Positions 1 through 12,700 of a stretch of DNA of 64,000 bases are shown here, piece after piece (the first letter of the stretch is position 1; each line of letters starts with the position of its first letter). Where the stretch lies: contig NC_134029.1 of NCBI RefSeq assembly GCF_964204645.1, positions 1,931,001 to 1,995,000 on the forward strand, read 5' to 3'. The position numbers were made by a program, and so were the translations under genes. Source of the stretch: Tubulanus polymorphus. Its lineage: Eukaryota; Nemertea; Palaeonemertea; Tubulaniformes; Tubulanidae. The notes beneath the pieces were generated by a model, which had not been told where the DNA came from, ran no database searches, and worked only from the letters and a program-made list of their open reading frames with translations.

Positions 1-433
1 AACCCGCTGAGCGTCACTCAGGGCATTATCAACAGGTTCAAAGTTTCTTCTCCAAAATTAAGGGGACAGAGAATAACTTAGAAACTCTACCACAACCAGC
101 AGTCAAACCCATAATTCCTGAATAATGAGTCCAAGACAAATTTGTAGCCTATGCGAGACAGATTTAAGATATATCAGAATTAATACTTGACTTGCTGTAT
201 CCCTGACCACACCCTGATATGCACGCCGATTTCCTCGACTGCTCATTAACACAATCAAATACAAGAGAGAAAATGGTTTGATTATACAGACACTAGTAAT
301 CGCAACTAATGTCCCTGACTTTTTACTTAGCTTTAAACAAAATTCCTTGACTTTTTTTAAAGAAATGAAAATTCCCCAACTTTCTCCCGATTTCCCGGTA
401 AGTGACCACGAAACAGCCAGTTCTACTACTCAC
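1..433 (-). other. CEP120 intron, incomplete
   Basis: This stretch follows the CEP120 donor site on the minus strand. I looked for the next CEP120 exon (the conserved WYQLL segment) and did not see it. No other gene is visible. Confidence 0.6.
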
Positions 434-702
434 CTGAACATTCGATGCAGATCGTAAATCAAGCATCACATACCCGACTGGTTCCCTCATTGTACTCTGA
501 GTATCTACAGCATAATACTGAACTTTAATAGAACTCCTCTGTAAACGGTGCTGCGATAAACCTTTCTTATCTAATTCCCACGCGATCTCTTGAGTAAAAT
601 CAGGATTCTCCGAGTGTTCCACGGGGTCAGTAGCCAGCAGTTCTCCGTCGAATCGAGCTTCCGCTATCAATTTATGTTTCGGCCGACGGGGAAACTTGCG
701 CC
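434..702 (-). CDS. CEP120: CEP120 early exon (N-terminal C2 domain), partial gene
   Basis: One internal exon of centrosomal protein 120, which is needed for centriole elongation and assembly and acts at the centriole/basal body. The translation runs from GRKFPRRPKHKLIAEARFDG to DLRSASNVQ. It matches the start of human CEP120 block by block: GRHFPKRPKH, EAKFDGE, LATDPV, ELAWE, QHRLQR, then GYIVLDLR. This is the first C2-like domain. Seen in the sequence: an acceptor ending ATGCAG just upstream (phase 1, entering inside a Gly codon) and a donor CAG|GTGAGT in phase 0. The exon codes for about 90 residues. The first coding exon (the short N-terminal strand before the Gly) was not found between 703 and 6000, and all later exons lie left of position 1, so the gene is cut by the window edge. 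Confidence 0.9.
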
Positions 703-2510
703 CTGCATAACAGAATTTAACAGATACAGCACGCCAGCTGATCAACAGCCATAACTAATGAATGGGGAAGTAATTAAAGCCTTCTAGTATGGCTACAGAA
801 TATTGCTACAGTCCCGCTAAACAATGGTTAGATACTCGAGGTGTTCTTATTAAGCAACTCGTATTAAATCGCTTTTATCCGTCAATTACTTTCATGTGAT
901 ACGAATCAAATCACCTTAAATAAATGACTCTCTAGAGCCGTAATCTGAATTTTCTGCGATTGAAAAAGCCGCCATTTTGTTTTTCGGTGTACAAATGATC
1001 TCTACTGTCACGGGCACCATCATTCAAATCGAATCAAAGCGCTATGAGGTACGATTAGGTTACGTTTTACATAAATTGACGGGGTGAGCAAATCCTTGTA
1101 ATCGCGTTGCTTAAATGAACGATTTGATCCATGTTCATACACGAGTTGCTATTATTCCTCCAGGTCAGGAGTCACACTCTTTATCAATCCTCACCCTCTG
1201 TTCTCTCTCTCCATCCCCAACCCTCCAACTCAAATTCATTTTTCCTCACTTGCTCTCGGTCCCCCCTCGGCCTCACTCGTCTCCAGCCATGTTGACTGTT
1301 GTTGGACTTTTTTTTGTTGGCTCGACCACAATTTTCGCGCGGATTAGGTCGAATAGAATAATTTCTCACCTTCTAAAACTGCTACAACCACTAAAAAACG
1401 TTCTTTAATCGGCATTTTGTATAAATTGGGGGGCTTTATGTTGTAGTGTATTGTAACCAGATACAAATATAAATCTGCAACAAACGGACGGAAACTCTCT
1501 CAGATATCTCGATATATTTTGAATCGATTCAAATTTCCACCTAAAGCCAAGGCGAACTGTTGCACATGGCGTCACGAGCTCACTGCCTCGTTCTAGGCTT
1601 GTCGGGGCCTTGCGCGCCATGTGGTAACCAATAAAAGGAAAATAGAATGCCATATGCAGCTGATGCTTTATGTACTTTATTCATTGTCGGGATAACAAAA
1701 ATTCGAGTCAATAGTAGCAAAAATATCGTAAATCCGGATTAGGATTCTTGAATATGCATCCCCTGCTCCTTGTCACCGATCAATTCAATTCAAGATTTAT
1801 TGCATCCGTATAATGACAAAATTACATGGGACCGACACGGCAATAAGATATTAATACAAAGAGACACCGACTAATGATAACATAACATAATAGGAGAGTC
1901 ACTTTTTAAACTTGAAAATACAATCTACAATGCATAGGCCTATACATAATCTACTGCGTTTCAAGATCGAGAAAGATCGAGATCGAGAATTGTCGAAAAG
2001 TTACAATTTAGGCGACCAAATGAGTCCGAGTACCGGCAATCCGCAACGTGGGGATTTTTGTGTAGAGTGTGAACTGATTGTGGTCAGATCCTCATGATTA
2101 AATTAGACAAGAAACGGCAGAATTTCCGAGGATCCGCCTGCTCCAATACAAACATACATAACTGAGGATGGACAGTAGTAGAATCTGACTCGTGAAGATC
2201 AGGATATATTTTTGTTAAAACAGGTGGATGAATAATAATCACGACGATTACAATAGGTTTTTTCTGTGAAACAACATAAAAGCCTAATAACCACCAGACT
2301 GAAACATCCAGACTGGGCGGCTTAGGATACAAGAGAGCTACATAAAAAGAAACTCCATCGACAATCTCCTAAGGAAACCACCAATTTGTATTCAAAACGC
2401 TAACAAGACCTGGGCAGACAAATCAGAAAAGTCTGCCGCATGCAAACCCAGATGAAATGTGGTCAACCTTCCGAACAATGACCAAAAAACTCATGGCCGG
2501 CGGTGGCGGC

Positions 2511-2766
2511 CTTGGCCGGACCAAAACTTTGCCGACCATGTTTCACTTTTTGACTTAATATATGTTAATGCTGATAATAATCGTACTAAATTTTGCATAA
2601 AATCTATAGTATCATCTTGCCGTGAATTGTGTCCCGATGTAAGGGGATTTATTTCATATATCTCATGCCAGAATTTCGTTAAAACGCTCCTCCTGGTTTT
2701 AAATATTTCAAAAGCTTTTTCAAATAGAGGACCCCCGAATCCCCTACCAGTGCTTGGCCGGACCAA
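2511..2766. repeat. Segment bounded by a 14-bp GC-rich direct repeat
   Basis: The 14-mer CTTGGCCGGACCAA occurs at 2511-2524 and again at 2753-2766 in otherwise AT-rich DNA. This could be an internal repeat of an old mobile element. No coding domain was recognised between the copies. Confidence 0.4.
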
Positions 2767-3264
2767 TGTGTTTTTCCTTCCGCCGGCCCTGAAACAGTCA
2801 AGACGAAATACTGCAGTCATAAAAAATCTTCTTAATAAACAACAGCCTGGAGCTCTTAAACATGTCATTTGTAAGCGGCTGGTTGATGTATCGGCAGGCT
2901 GGCTGGGGAACTGGCATTTACACCAGCGGTACAGGATTCCATCCAGCAGGAACAACAAGGCAGTTAAACCTTATATGTACAATCTTTATTGCATCCCGGA
3001 ATGAGAAAATGATTATCATAGCTTTACATAGTCTTTATATACAGAATCATGAGTATAATGTGAGAACTAGGTGTCAGACAAGTTGTAGACATCAGGACTC
3101 ACAAACAAACACCTAGTGACATGTTTGAGAGACATTAATTAATTATCGATGAGCACTGACTAATAGCTAATTATCGTGAAAACATGTTGAGTAATGTCAC
3201 ATGTTGATTACGACCTTAAAGCACATATTGACACTATAGTCATAAGTTATATTATATTATTATT

Positions 3265-3293
3265 AGGGTTTTCTGACTTTCGTCGAAAACCCT
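3265..3293. repeat. 9-bp hairpin next to ATT repeats
   Basis: AGGGTTTTC at 3265-3273 and GAAAACCCT at 3285-3293 are perfect inverted copies with an 11-nt loop. Short ATT runs lie on both sides. A related GAAAACCC word lies just before the large ATT tract (near 3733), so the motif may belong to a repeat family that carries or seeds ATT microsatellites. Confidence 0.55.
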
Positions 3294-3766
3294 CTTGAAA
3301 TTCTGTTGATTATTATTATTATTATATATTTTCCGCCGATTTCGTCAAATAAAATTCATCTTCATTCAGATTCGGCAACTGACAGCTTCGAAACGAAATG
3401 TATAAATTGATACTGTAATAACGGTCTCTCTGAACCAACAGATTGTCTGAATGTACTTTCCATCCTATTTGAAACTTAAAATTACTTATTAGGTTACTGT
3501 AAATAAAGAATTGAATTGAATTGTTAGACAACAAGCACCGGCGAAATAACAGTTTGTGACGTCATTTAGTAAGTAAATAAAGGAGGGCTCCGAGAATTTC
3601 CAAATCACGGGGACTTTACTGGGTTAGACCATTCAACCAAAAAGAGGATTGCTCCGATAATATCCAAATCATCTCATTTTATTTTTTCCATCGAATACCC
3701 GGTAATTTTTCATTTCGATCACATGCATCCAGAAAACCCGTTATCGCTGCTTTGCAGCTATATTTA

Positions 3767-4214
<448 letters not shown>

Positions 4215-6045
4215 CATTAATATGTAGTAGAGCTATGAAATATTATGAACTGTTCGATATGACATTGTAGATCTATATGATTATGAAATATGCAAATTAT
4301 ATCAGGGTGACAGATGCCCCCTTGTCCAATTAAATTTGGTCCTCCAAATTTGCGGAAAACGCAGATGCTATAACTTCATTAAAACCCCTTCCACTGCGAG
4401 AACGTGTAAAATTGAGTTCCACCGTGCGAAAATGTGCAAACGTTGGACAGTAATATCCGGATTCTCAGTCATTCACGAAAGAGTCACATGTTGTCGTTAT
4501 TTACGGACGATGCGATAATACGTTAACTGTGATTTTGAATGATCTGCAGAGAATCCCCGAATTCTGGTTGGTTCTGCGACGAACAGAAGTAGCGACGTGT
4601 TGTGTAGTTATAGCGTCCCGAAGATCAGTTGGTGATGCAAGTTGCAAGTAATGCAAGTGCATTTCTCTGTTTTGAAGATCTTTCGATTACTGACTGGAAA
4701 TAACTTCGTGACACAATGATAGTAACATGCAACATTTGACATCAGAGCAGAGTCCAGGCAATGACACAACCCAAATACAGTTACCCTTGTAAACCAAAAG
4801 GAAAAAATTATCATCATCCAAAATAAGTGGCCAGGTGTAACTGAGATTATATATTTGTCCACATAAAAATTCAACCAATTCATCTTCATGTTTTAGTTAT
4901 ACTAACAAACAAAAAAAAAAACCTATGAAAATGAAGTTGGAAGTTGGACTAGTCATTTTTGAAAGTCCACGTGTTTGAGGAGCTCACATTATAATTCCTC
5001 AAGCACTCCTGGCATTTTCTATAATTGTTGTATGAGAATAAATATGATTTTGAAATTTGTCATTCGTTTGGTTGAATTTGATAAAGCAACAAGTCAAACC
5101 CCAGTAGTCAGACCGTGACTGAAATTTTGAATTTTGAATTTCGCCCTGACATTTTATAATGTCTGTTTTGTATGGAAGACCTGAGGGACATGCTTGTTGC
5201 AAATTGCCAATTGCACCTTTTTTAATCTGTCAGGGCAGGGCGCCAAAGGCACTCATGTTTTAATATTTACCATTTACCAAGGGTCAGACTCGGTGCTGCC
5301 AGAACCCCATCAAATCGTACGAGCTTTATTCGTTTTGTACAGATACTAGCCTACTCCAGACGAGTCAATGAACCGAAACCAGTAAAACTGGTATTTTTTT
5401 AAAATATAAGTTTAAATCACGCTATCATCAATAAGGCCACACGATATACACCTAAGTCACGGTGTAGCAGGCACCAGCAAAGTTCTTTCCCCGAGGCAAA
5501 CATGGAGGCAATAAAGTTGCAAACCAGCTTACCCACTTCAGTGTCATTCTGGTTACATGACATGATAAATTTAAGCTGGTCATCATGATAAACTCTGTAA
5601 TATAGTGAAGTCAGAGATTTGGGAAAAAAAGGAATTTTGGCCAAGTTTGGAACAATCTAGGAGGAAATGCGGCTCATCCTCAATCGAACCATTTTTGCAG
5701 AGGAGGCATACTCTCTATTTTCTATCGGGATTTTTGGTTTTTTATGACGATCCGTTTCAATTCGTAACTTGTGATTACTGACTCTTAATTTTGAAAATAA
5801 ATAATAATAAATTCACGTTACGTTTGTGTTTTGATAAATTGCACCATATTGCATTTAAATGAATGACAGAGATGTCGTGGCGTGTCGTGACCCTGACATC
5901 TCATATCTTGTATGTTGTGTCTTATATCTCGTATGTCGTTCCATAATATAAGTTATGTCACAGCGAATGCCAACTGATAAGCCAATCGCATGCATCCAAA
6001 AATTAAAATGAAACAACATTTTCTTTATAAAAGAGACAATTTCCA

Positions 6046-6051
6046 TTTATT
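6046..6051 (-). terminator. Candidate FREM2 polyadenylation signal (AATAAA)
   Basis: AATAAA on the minus strand (TTTATT on plus) lies about 205 nt after the FREM2 stop codon. It is the first well-placed signal there and implies a short 3' UTR. Several weaker A/T-rich alternatives exist nearby. Confidence 0.45.
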
Positions 6052-6254
6052 TACAAAGTTACACAGATATTCAATACGTTCTAAACAAAAATGATACATA
6101 ATACAATGACAGATATCTATAGCACCTTGATATATTTTACTGAACACTTTAACCATAACATATTGTTGAACACCTATAAACTATTAATCGAGAAATCATC
6201 AATGGATTTTTTTGAGAATATTTGAAGAGTATTTGGGTCGTCGCAATCGTTTAC

Positions 6255-6734
6255 TCATAAATGTTCAGCTCTGTTACTACGCGTCGTACCGTTATTAGTT
6301 TTACGATGTATCGAATGCACTTCACCTGTGTCAGTCATTACTGTAACCGTTGATGATGGTGGTGGAGGCGGAGGACTGTGTTTACGTCTGTGACAGTACA
6401 ATCCAACCGCAATAATCACTAAAATCACTAAAAATCCTGAGATTCCTAAAACTATCGGTAATAATTTCGACATCATATTGTTTGAGTCAGCGGAGGAGTA
6501 GTTATAAACGCTGTATATTTCTAATGCTTTTGCCGTATAATTCAACGATATACGCGCGATGTTTCTTCCTTTCGTTTGCAATGAATTTGCGTCAGTTTTT
6601 TGTTCACGTTCGATTGAATCGCGTCGAGTACGAGATTTTAATCCTAATTCATGAGTTATACTCCTTTTCCTCACATTATTACCGACGCTTATTGTATAGA
6701 TTGCGTGTAAATACCACTGACGTCCTGCGTCAAC
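6255..6734 (-). CDS. FREM2: FREM2 terminal exon: membrane helix and cytoplasmic tail
   Basis: Residues 2949-3107. It opens with [18 protein letters not shown], matching the human ...REWYIHTIYTV. A basic, poorly conserved spacer follows (RKRS, SRTRRDS could be proprotein-convertase sites), then a membrane helix [20 protein letters not shown]. The tail has a basic stop-transfer stretch (CHRRKHS), six prolines and the C-terminus NRAEHL followed by TGA. Acceptor CGTTTCAG. Confidence 0.93.
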   Translation of the reverse strand, partial: VDAGRQWYLHAIYTISVGNNVRKRSITHELGLKSRTRRDSIEREQKTDANSLQTKGRNIARISLNYTAKALEIYSVYNYSSADSNNMMSKLLPIVLGISGFLVILVIIAVGLYCHRRKHSPPPPPPSSTVTVMTDTGEVHSIHRKTNNGTTRSNRAEHL

Positions 6735-9700
6735 CTGAAACGAGAAACGTTTAATGACGATTAGAAGCGAGGAAAGCAATTAATGGAGCAAAATGAATGG
6801 ATTTTGTGGACTTCCCTAAGGAACATTGCAGGGCGGTTCCACGGTGCCTCACGTGAGGTACTCAAAAAATCTAATCCCCTTCTTCAAGAAAAGCATAAGA
6901 TGTTCAAGATGACTTTAGAGCAATTTCATGACGCAAAATTTCCAAGTATATACATACTACATCCGATGGGTTTTTGGGTCGGAGTTTGATGGTGTGCCCT
7001 TATTTCCCAAACAATCATTTCATCGGGAACCTGAATTGCCAACATTGCACTTGTTGAGTATGGCTTGGGTTGATTCCTATCACTGTGCCTTTTTTATTTG
7101 GTGTGGTTATCTAAATTGGACCCTGGATCCACCCGTGCAATGGTTTGATGATATAGGCTGTATACAGCGAGGAGCTATTTACACTTACTTCAAACAGAGG
7201 TCGTGCATCCATGCTGAAACCATCAACACCTGATAATTGTCTCAGTATTTGCCGAGCTTCAATGTCATCCCCCGCTAACATGGCATTGAACTTTATATCT
7301 CTGAATGACTTTTTAACTGTTTCTGGTGAATCTTTGTCCTATTAATGACAATGAAAACGTATTTTCTCAACATCCATACTGGTATTCACATAGTTGAATG
7401 TGGATGAAAATATGATGATTTAAACTTACTAGAATTTTGAAAGTATATAGTAGCTCAGGTGACTGCTCAACGCAACCATATTCACCATTACTAGGATCAT
7501 ATTTAGGCACATATCCATCTTCACCAGTGCAGATAAAAACCTTTTCAATCGTAACTTTGAAAGGAGCATTGACTGCTTTAACAGGATCCATAACCACCCG
7601 GCCATGAATACGGTCATCTACAATATACAAAGTGCATAAGGATGATATTTAGTTTATATTTATATTGCTGGGTTTTATTCAAGAAGAATACAAACCAGGC
7701 ATAAACATTGAATTAGAACTGGTAGTTAATGACTGTACATCATCTGCAACCCATTTATCTTTAGATTTCACCAGTTGAAACTGAGTATCAAGTGTATATT
7801 CAGCAGGAACCGGATCGCTAACTTGCTGGAACCGAACTTTCAAGTCGAAACTGAGAGCACTTCTCGGGGTACACTGTAGCGGAAGACTGTACGGTTGATT
7901 CCAGTTCGTTACACACGGTAACAATTGAATCAAATACTTTCCTGAATAATCGCGAACCTACAAAACATTTCAAATGAAATTTACTTTTGATATGTGCAAT
8001 TATATTCATACAAGTTTTAAGAGACACTCACTGCATAATCTGAGGTGAACCTCCAAGTCTGTTCTGCTTGTACAAATGTAGAATCACTCTGAAGCAATTC
8101 TAATGTAAATGTCATGTCTGGATGATCAGCACATGTAACTACTGACATCATACTAGTTCCTACAAACACAATCATATCACAAGTGATTAAGGTAATTTAG
8201 CATGTGTTGTCTATTTGTTGTAATTCTTGACTTACGTGAATGTGACAGCACGAACTGACCACGGAACCGAGCTACAGTCCGAAACGTTACGACCAGACGA
8301 TTATCTTTACGAATTCTCATACTAGTAGGATACAAATGTCCTGCAGAAAATACCAGATTTTATCAAAATTGAAAACTTAAAAGAGAATCATCAGTTCCAC
8401 AGTTTTGACTCTACTATTTAAATAAGTTTAAGAGTCAAATATGTTACCAGGTTTAGGGTATTATTACCTTGAAGATCAGCACTCGCTGGTGTACTGACTC
8501 CATCTTGCCACAAGACAGCGGTATCATAAACAAATGACATCACAAGTCTTGTATTGAGGTCATAGTTCGCCCATCCACCACGAGCGGCAGGAGAGTGAAA
8601 TATATAGGACAGATAAAACGGAACAGTCACGGCTACGTACGACTGTATTTCATCTTTAACCTGTGAATCAGTAGTAATAGCACCGCCGCAGTCCTTCACC
8701 AGTTCAGACATTGTGTAATAGTTCACAAACTCCCAGCGACATGATTCCAGATTCAGATTCCTAATAAAGAAAGAGTTCCAAAATACTTCATGAATCAATA
8801 TTTTTTAGCTGGTATAATTTCTACTGAAGCGAACAGTTTGAAAATAGGCACTATAGTCTATAGTTATAAATATAATTACTCACTTGTAGAATTTGAGTGT
8901 TTTTGCAGTGCGCAGTGATTTACTGAACTCATGAGGCTGCCAGGAATCCTTACTATTCTCAACCGGTACATAGTTTGTTATGAAACTGAACTTATTGCCA
9001 TTACGAGATGGTATGACCAGGTTTGAACATTTGTGTAGACCTTTACTGAAACTGCTACGACTCAGTGTTAATTCAAAGTTTGACAGAGTTTGAGTAGAGA
9101 ATACTGGTAGCATACCATCTCTATGTGGGATAGATACAGATATAGCTATTGTATTAGGATGCTGAGAGTCCTCTGGACCTGAAAAATATTACGCATTATG
9201 AAATTCAAGTCTTCTTTTCTTAGCTACACTGCAACTAGTAGAGGTCTCCTACCTGTATATTTTAGTTTAGCGGAGTATGGATCAGCACCGTACGTTCCTG
9301 GGTTCTTTGGCTGACAAATTCCTTTTACAGGGTCGATAGTGACAATATTACTGATAGATTCTAATCCTGGTTCTCCTAATTCATTGACAGCTGTAGCAGC
9401 ACACTGAATCCTACTACCTAAACAATTATAATCAAATAGGTTTTGGTAAAGAAGAATGAATTCATTGTAAAATGAAATTTGCAATGCAACACTTACCTGG
9501 TGAAAAGTAAATGCTGTCCAATACAATTCCTTTTGTAGAAGTGAAAAAAGTATCAGAATCCAAGTTCTTCATCGGAAATGATACACCATCTTCAGCAGAC
9601 GGAGCTGAGGTTTTCCACCGGAATGTAGATAGAGTATCATTGATACCTTGTTGGGCGCAGTGTTTAGTCGTTTTCACATATTCAGGATGGTTGATATTAC

Positions 9701-12700
9701 AAGGCTGAAAATATGAAATATCAAGAAATCCGATGAACAATTGATGTTCAGAGATGATTTAGATGAATTTCAACACTTTCAGATGAATAAATTTATAATC
9801 AATATATCATAAAATCTGGGATTGTTCATTATCTTCTACACTGAGAATACATCAGTTTTTCCTTCATCATGGATCCTATTCTTATATTCAAAATATTCTA
9901 ACATTAAGAAAATTCTCATTTGCGCCGTAAAATCAGACTTACAGTGATACAGACAACAGGGTAACCATGTATGGGTGGCTTAGCAATTGCCGCTTCTTCG
10001 TAATCCATCAGTGAAACAATAACTGGTTTCAAAGGAAACGTTACTTCAGTTGGTTTACTCTGGTCTTCTATAAAAACCATCACACGGTTTGTCTGTGCAA
10101 AATAATATCACAGCATTACAGATACAAATATTAAAAAGCATCTCAGACCTGAGTAACCGAGAGACCTACCCCTATATCAGCAATCATAATACGATCTGGC
10201 TGCACGTGAATCGAAAAGGTTTCCGTCAATTCGCGTCGCTCGTCGTGAAGTATTTCGAGAGTAAGAATGTGTTCGGTTACATTCGGCATGAATTCGAAAT
10301 CTATAAAACCACCAAATCATTAAAGAAGTACTGTAGAAATATCTGCAATGAGATTCTTAACACTCATAATATATTACCTTGAGTAAACCCACTATAGTCC
10401 ATTCCAGATTTTGCCGATCCATCTCTAGTGAATACTCGTACAACTGAAGTTTTACTCAGATCTCCCATTCGTTTTAACGGAATACGCAAATACTTTCTAG
10501 AATTTGAATTACTCGGTTCTTTTACGACGTATTGCCTTTTACCGAATCCAATAACTGCTTCTGTAAAACGAAATTAACGCTTGCAGTTTGTATATGTACT
10601 TTCTCTCTCTCACGTTAGTGAACAGTCAATACTTACTGTCCCTTTCATCATTGATTGTAATTACAGTTGTGTTTGGTGATCCAAAAATCACTGAGTTCGC
10701 CACTGATGTCATCCCCAATAATAATCTGAATTCTTCATTTGCTTCATACAAATCATCATTTATCATTTGAACATTGCAAGATTTCTCACGTTCTCCTGTT
10801 AAATGTATATAAAATACGTGATATTCAGTAATCGAACCTAAAATAGATTCATGAGTATTTTTCTATTGAGAGACTCACCGGGATGAAAGGTGATCAGGGA
10901 AAGGTCTGAATTAGGACGTTCGACAAAATCCCGGGCGACCTGTGCTGACCCCTGGCGAGTGTAACAGCGAATTTGATTTGTAAAACTTCGATCCCCTGAA
11001 CGTAATATCGGAACCTGTACCTGACCGGCGGCCTCGTCGAATTCATATTTAGATTTACCGAACTGGAATCGCGGCACTGAAATACAGGAAACGTTTGAAC
11101 CAGGTGAACCACAATTATTCATAATATGCATATTCTTAGAACTGTAATATGCAGCATAATCCTTGCATCGGTTCACGGGTAAAAACAAAGTAAACAAATG
11201 CGATATCGATGAACTTACAAAAAAAGAACAACTAATACTTAGAAGATTTAGGAACTATGTTGTGTTAACATATCGTTTACCAGTTATATAGGTATATACG
11301 AATACAGGTGATTTCTAAAAAATTTATTGAGTCACGGTTTTGGTTTTTTCCTCAGCTGGTTTTTAAAAAGCCAAATTCTAATCAAAATCTCCATTAGATT
11401 TTACAATACTATTAAGAGGCAGTGTAAGTGATTTTTGTGCTAGTGATGTTGGAAGTAAATCCCGTTTACTTAACTCGACCAAAAGTAATTTGTCTGAAAT
11501 ATGACGTAGATTGTAGTTGTAATTGTTAGACAGCTCATTAGTTTGAGACAGGTGCCTCTTAGAGTTGGCATCAAACTATTATACAGCCATCAATGAATAT
11601 AAACAGAACTTTAATTAAAATATACTGAATATTGCCGAGATTTACCTGAGTATTAATAGACCATAATTAGAAACATTGAACTATATATAGACCAGGTTTA
11701 TATTAGCACTGGTACTTAATGCATTGTCATGTCTTCGAACTAAATATAGAAATTAAGCATAGAAAAATAACCTTAGTTGTAAATTTCCTGATGTTATGAA
11801 GACTTAATTAAGTAATTCAAGATATCTAACACTATGAGATGAGTTGGATCGAAGTAACTCTATTTAGGTAACCACAACACAAGGTTACTGTGTAGAATTT
11901 CACGGTTGATTGAACTGAATGAGATTCATGTTACTTCTTTGCAGAGCTGGTATACTGAATTGAATACATCAACGCATAGTTTTTATATTGAATATTGAAT
12001 AAATGTAGTTTTGTTCTATATTGGTGAAACCAGGGGTCCTAATAAATCAAACTAATTTAATCAATATCAGTTGTTGAACATCGATAAAATGATACTAAAA
12101 CAGAGGTTGAGGTCTGTAGAGGTGTACTGAGTAGTTTCCAGGTCTAAAATAGTTGAACTCATAACTGCTGAAATAATGCAAGATCATCATTACTCGTCAA
12201 TAAACACTTGAGCTCGATATATAAACCTATCAATGATTGATTCCGGCAGCTTCTGAGGTGATAAAATTTCTAAACAAAATATACACCACTGAAAGAAATA
12301 ACTGATGAAGTTCTATTCTAGAGGAGGTGAATGTTCTGACCACCGTAAGGTTAATTATAGTGATATCTCCCTTCTTAAATTAACTTCATAAGATAGTTTT
12401 CAGTAGCAGCGAGCGTGTTTTTTCTATATCAGTCTGGTATGGTTCTCAAATACCGAAGTCATATGAACTATTGAAAAACTTACAGTCAGACTTAGAGTCT
12501 GTAATAATGATCGTAGCTTTGCCCGGTTCACCGATTTCAGCGCCTTCGGGAACGCGTAAAACTACGCTGAATAATTCTTCCCCTTCAAGTTTTGCTCGAG
12601 CCGCGTCGTCGATGATTTTCACGCGTATTTTCTGACGTACGACCCCCGGAGGAAATTCTACACGACGCTGAATCGGGACGTAGTCAACGTTAGCTGAAAT

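Noticed and set aside
780-870. ATACTAGAAG on minus (I-L-E-G), resembling the end of the missing first CEP120 coding exon
   Set aside because: It is followed by GC rather than GT, and the frame has a stop a few codons upstream without an ATG.
2459-3004. Overlapping 181- and 155-codon frames on opposite strands
   Set aside because: No recognised domain, no splice partners, and both strands are equally open, as expected from composition. A mobile-element remnant is possible but unsupported.
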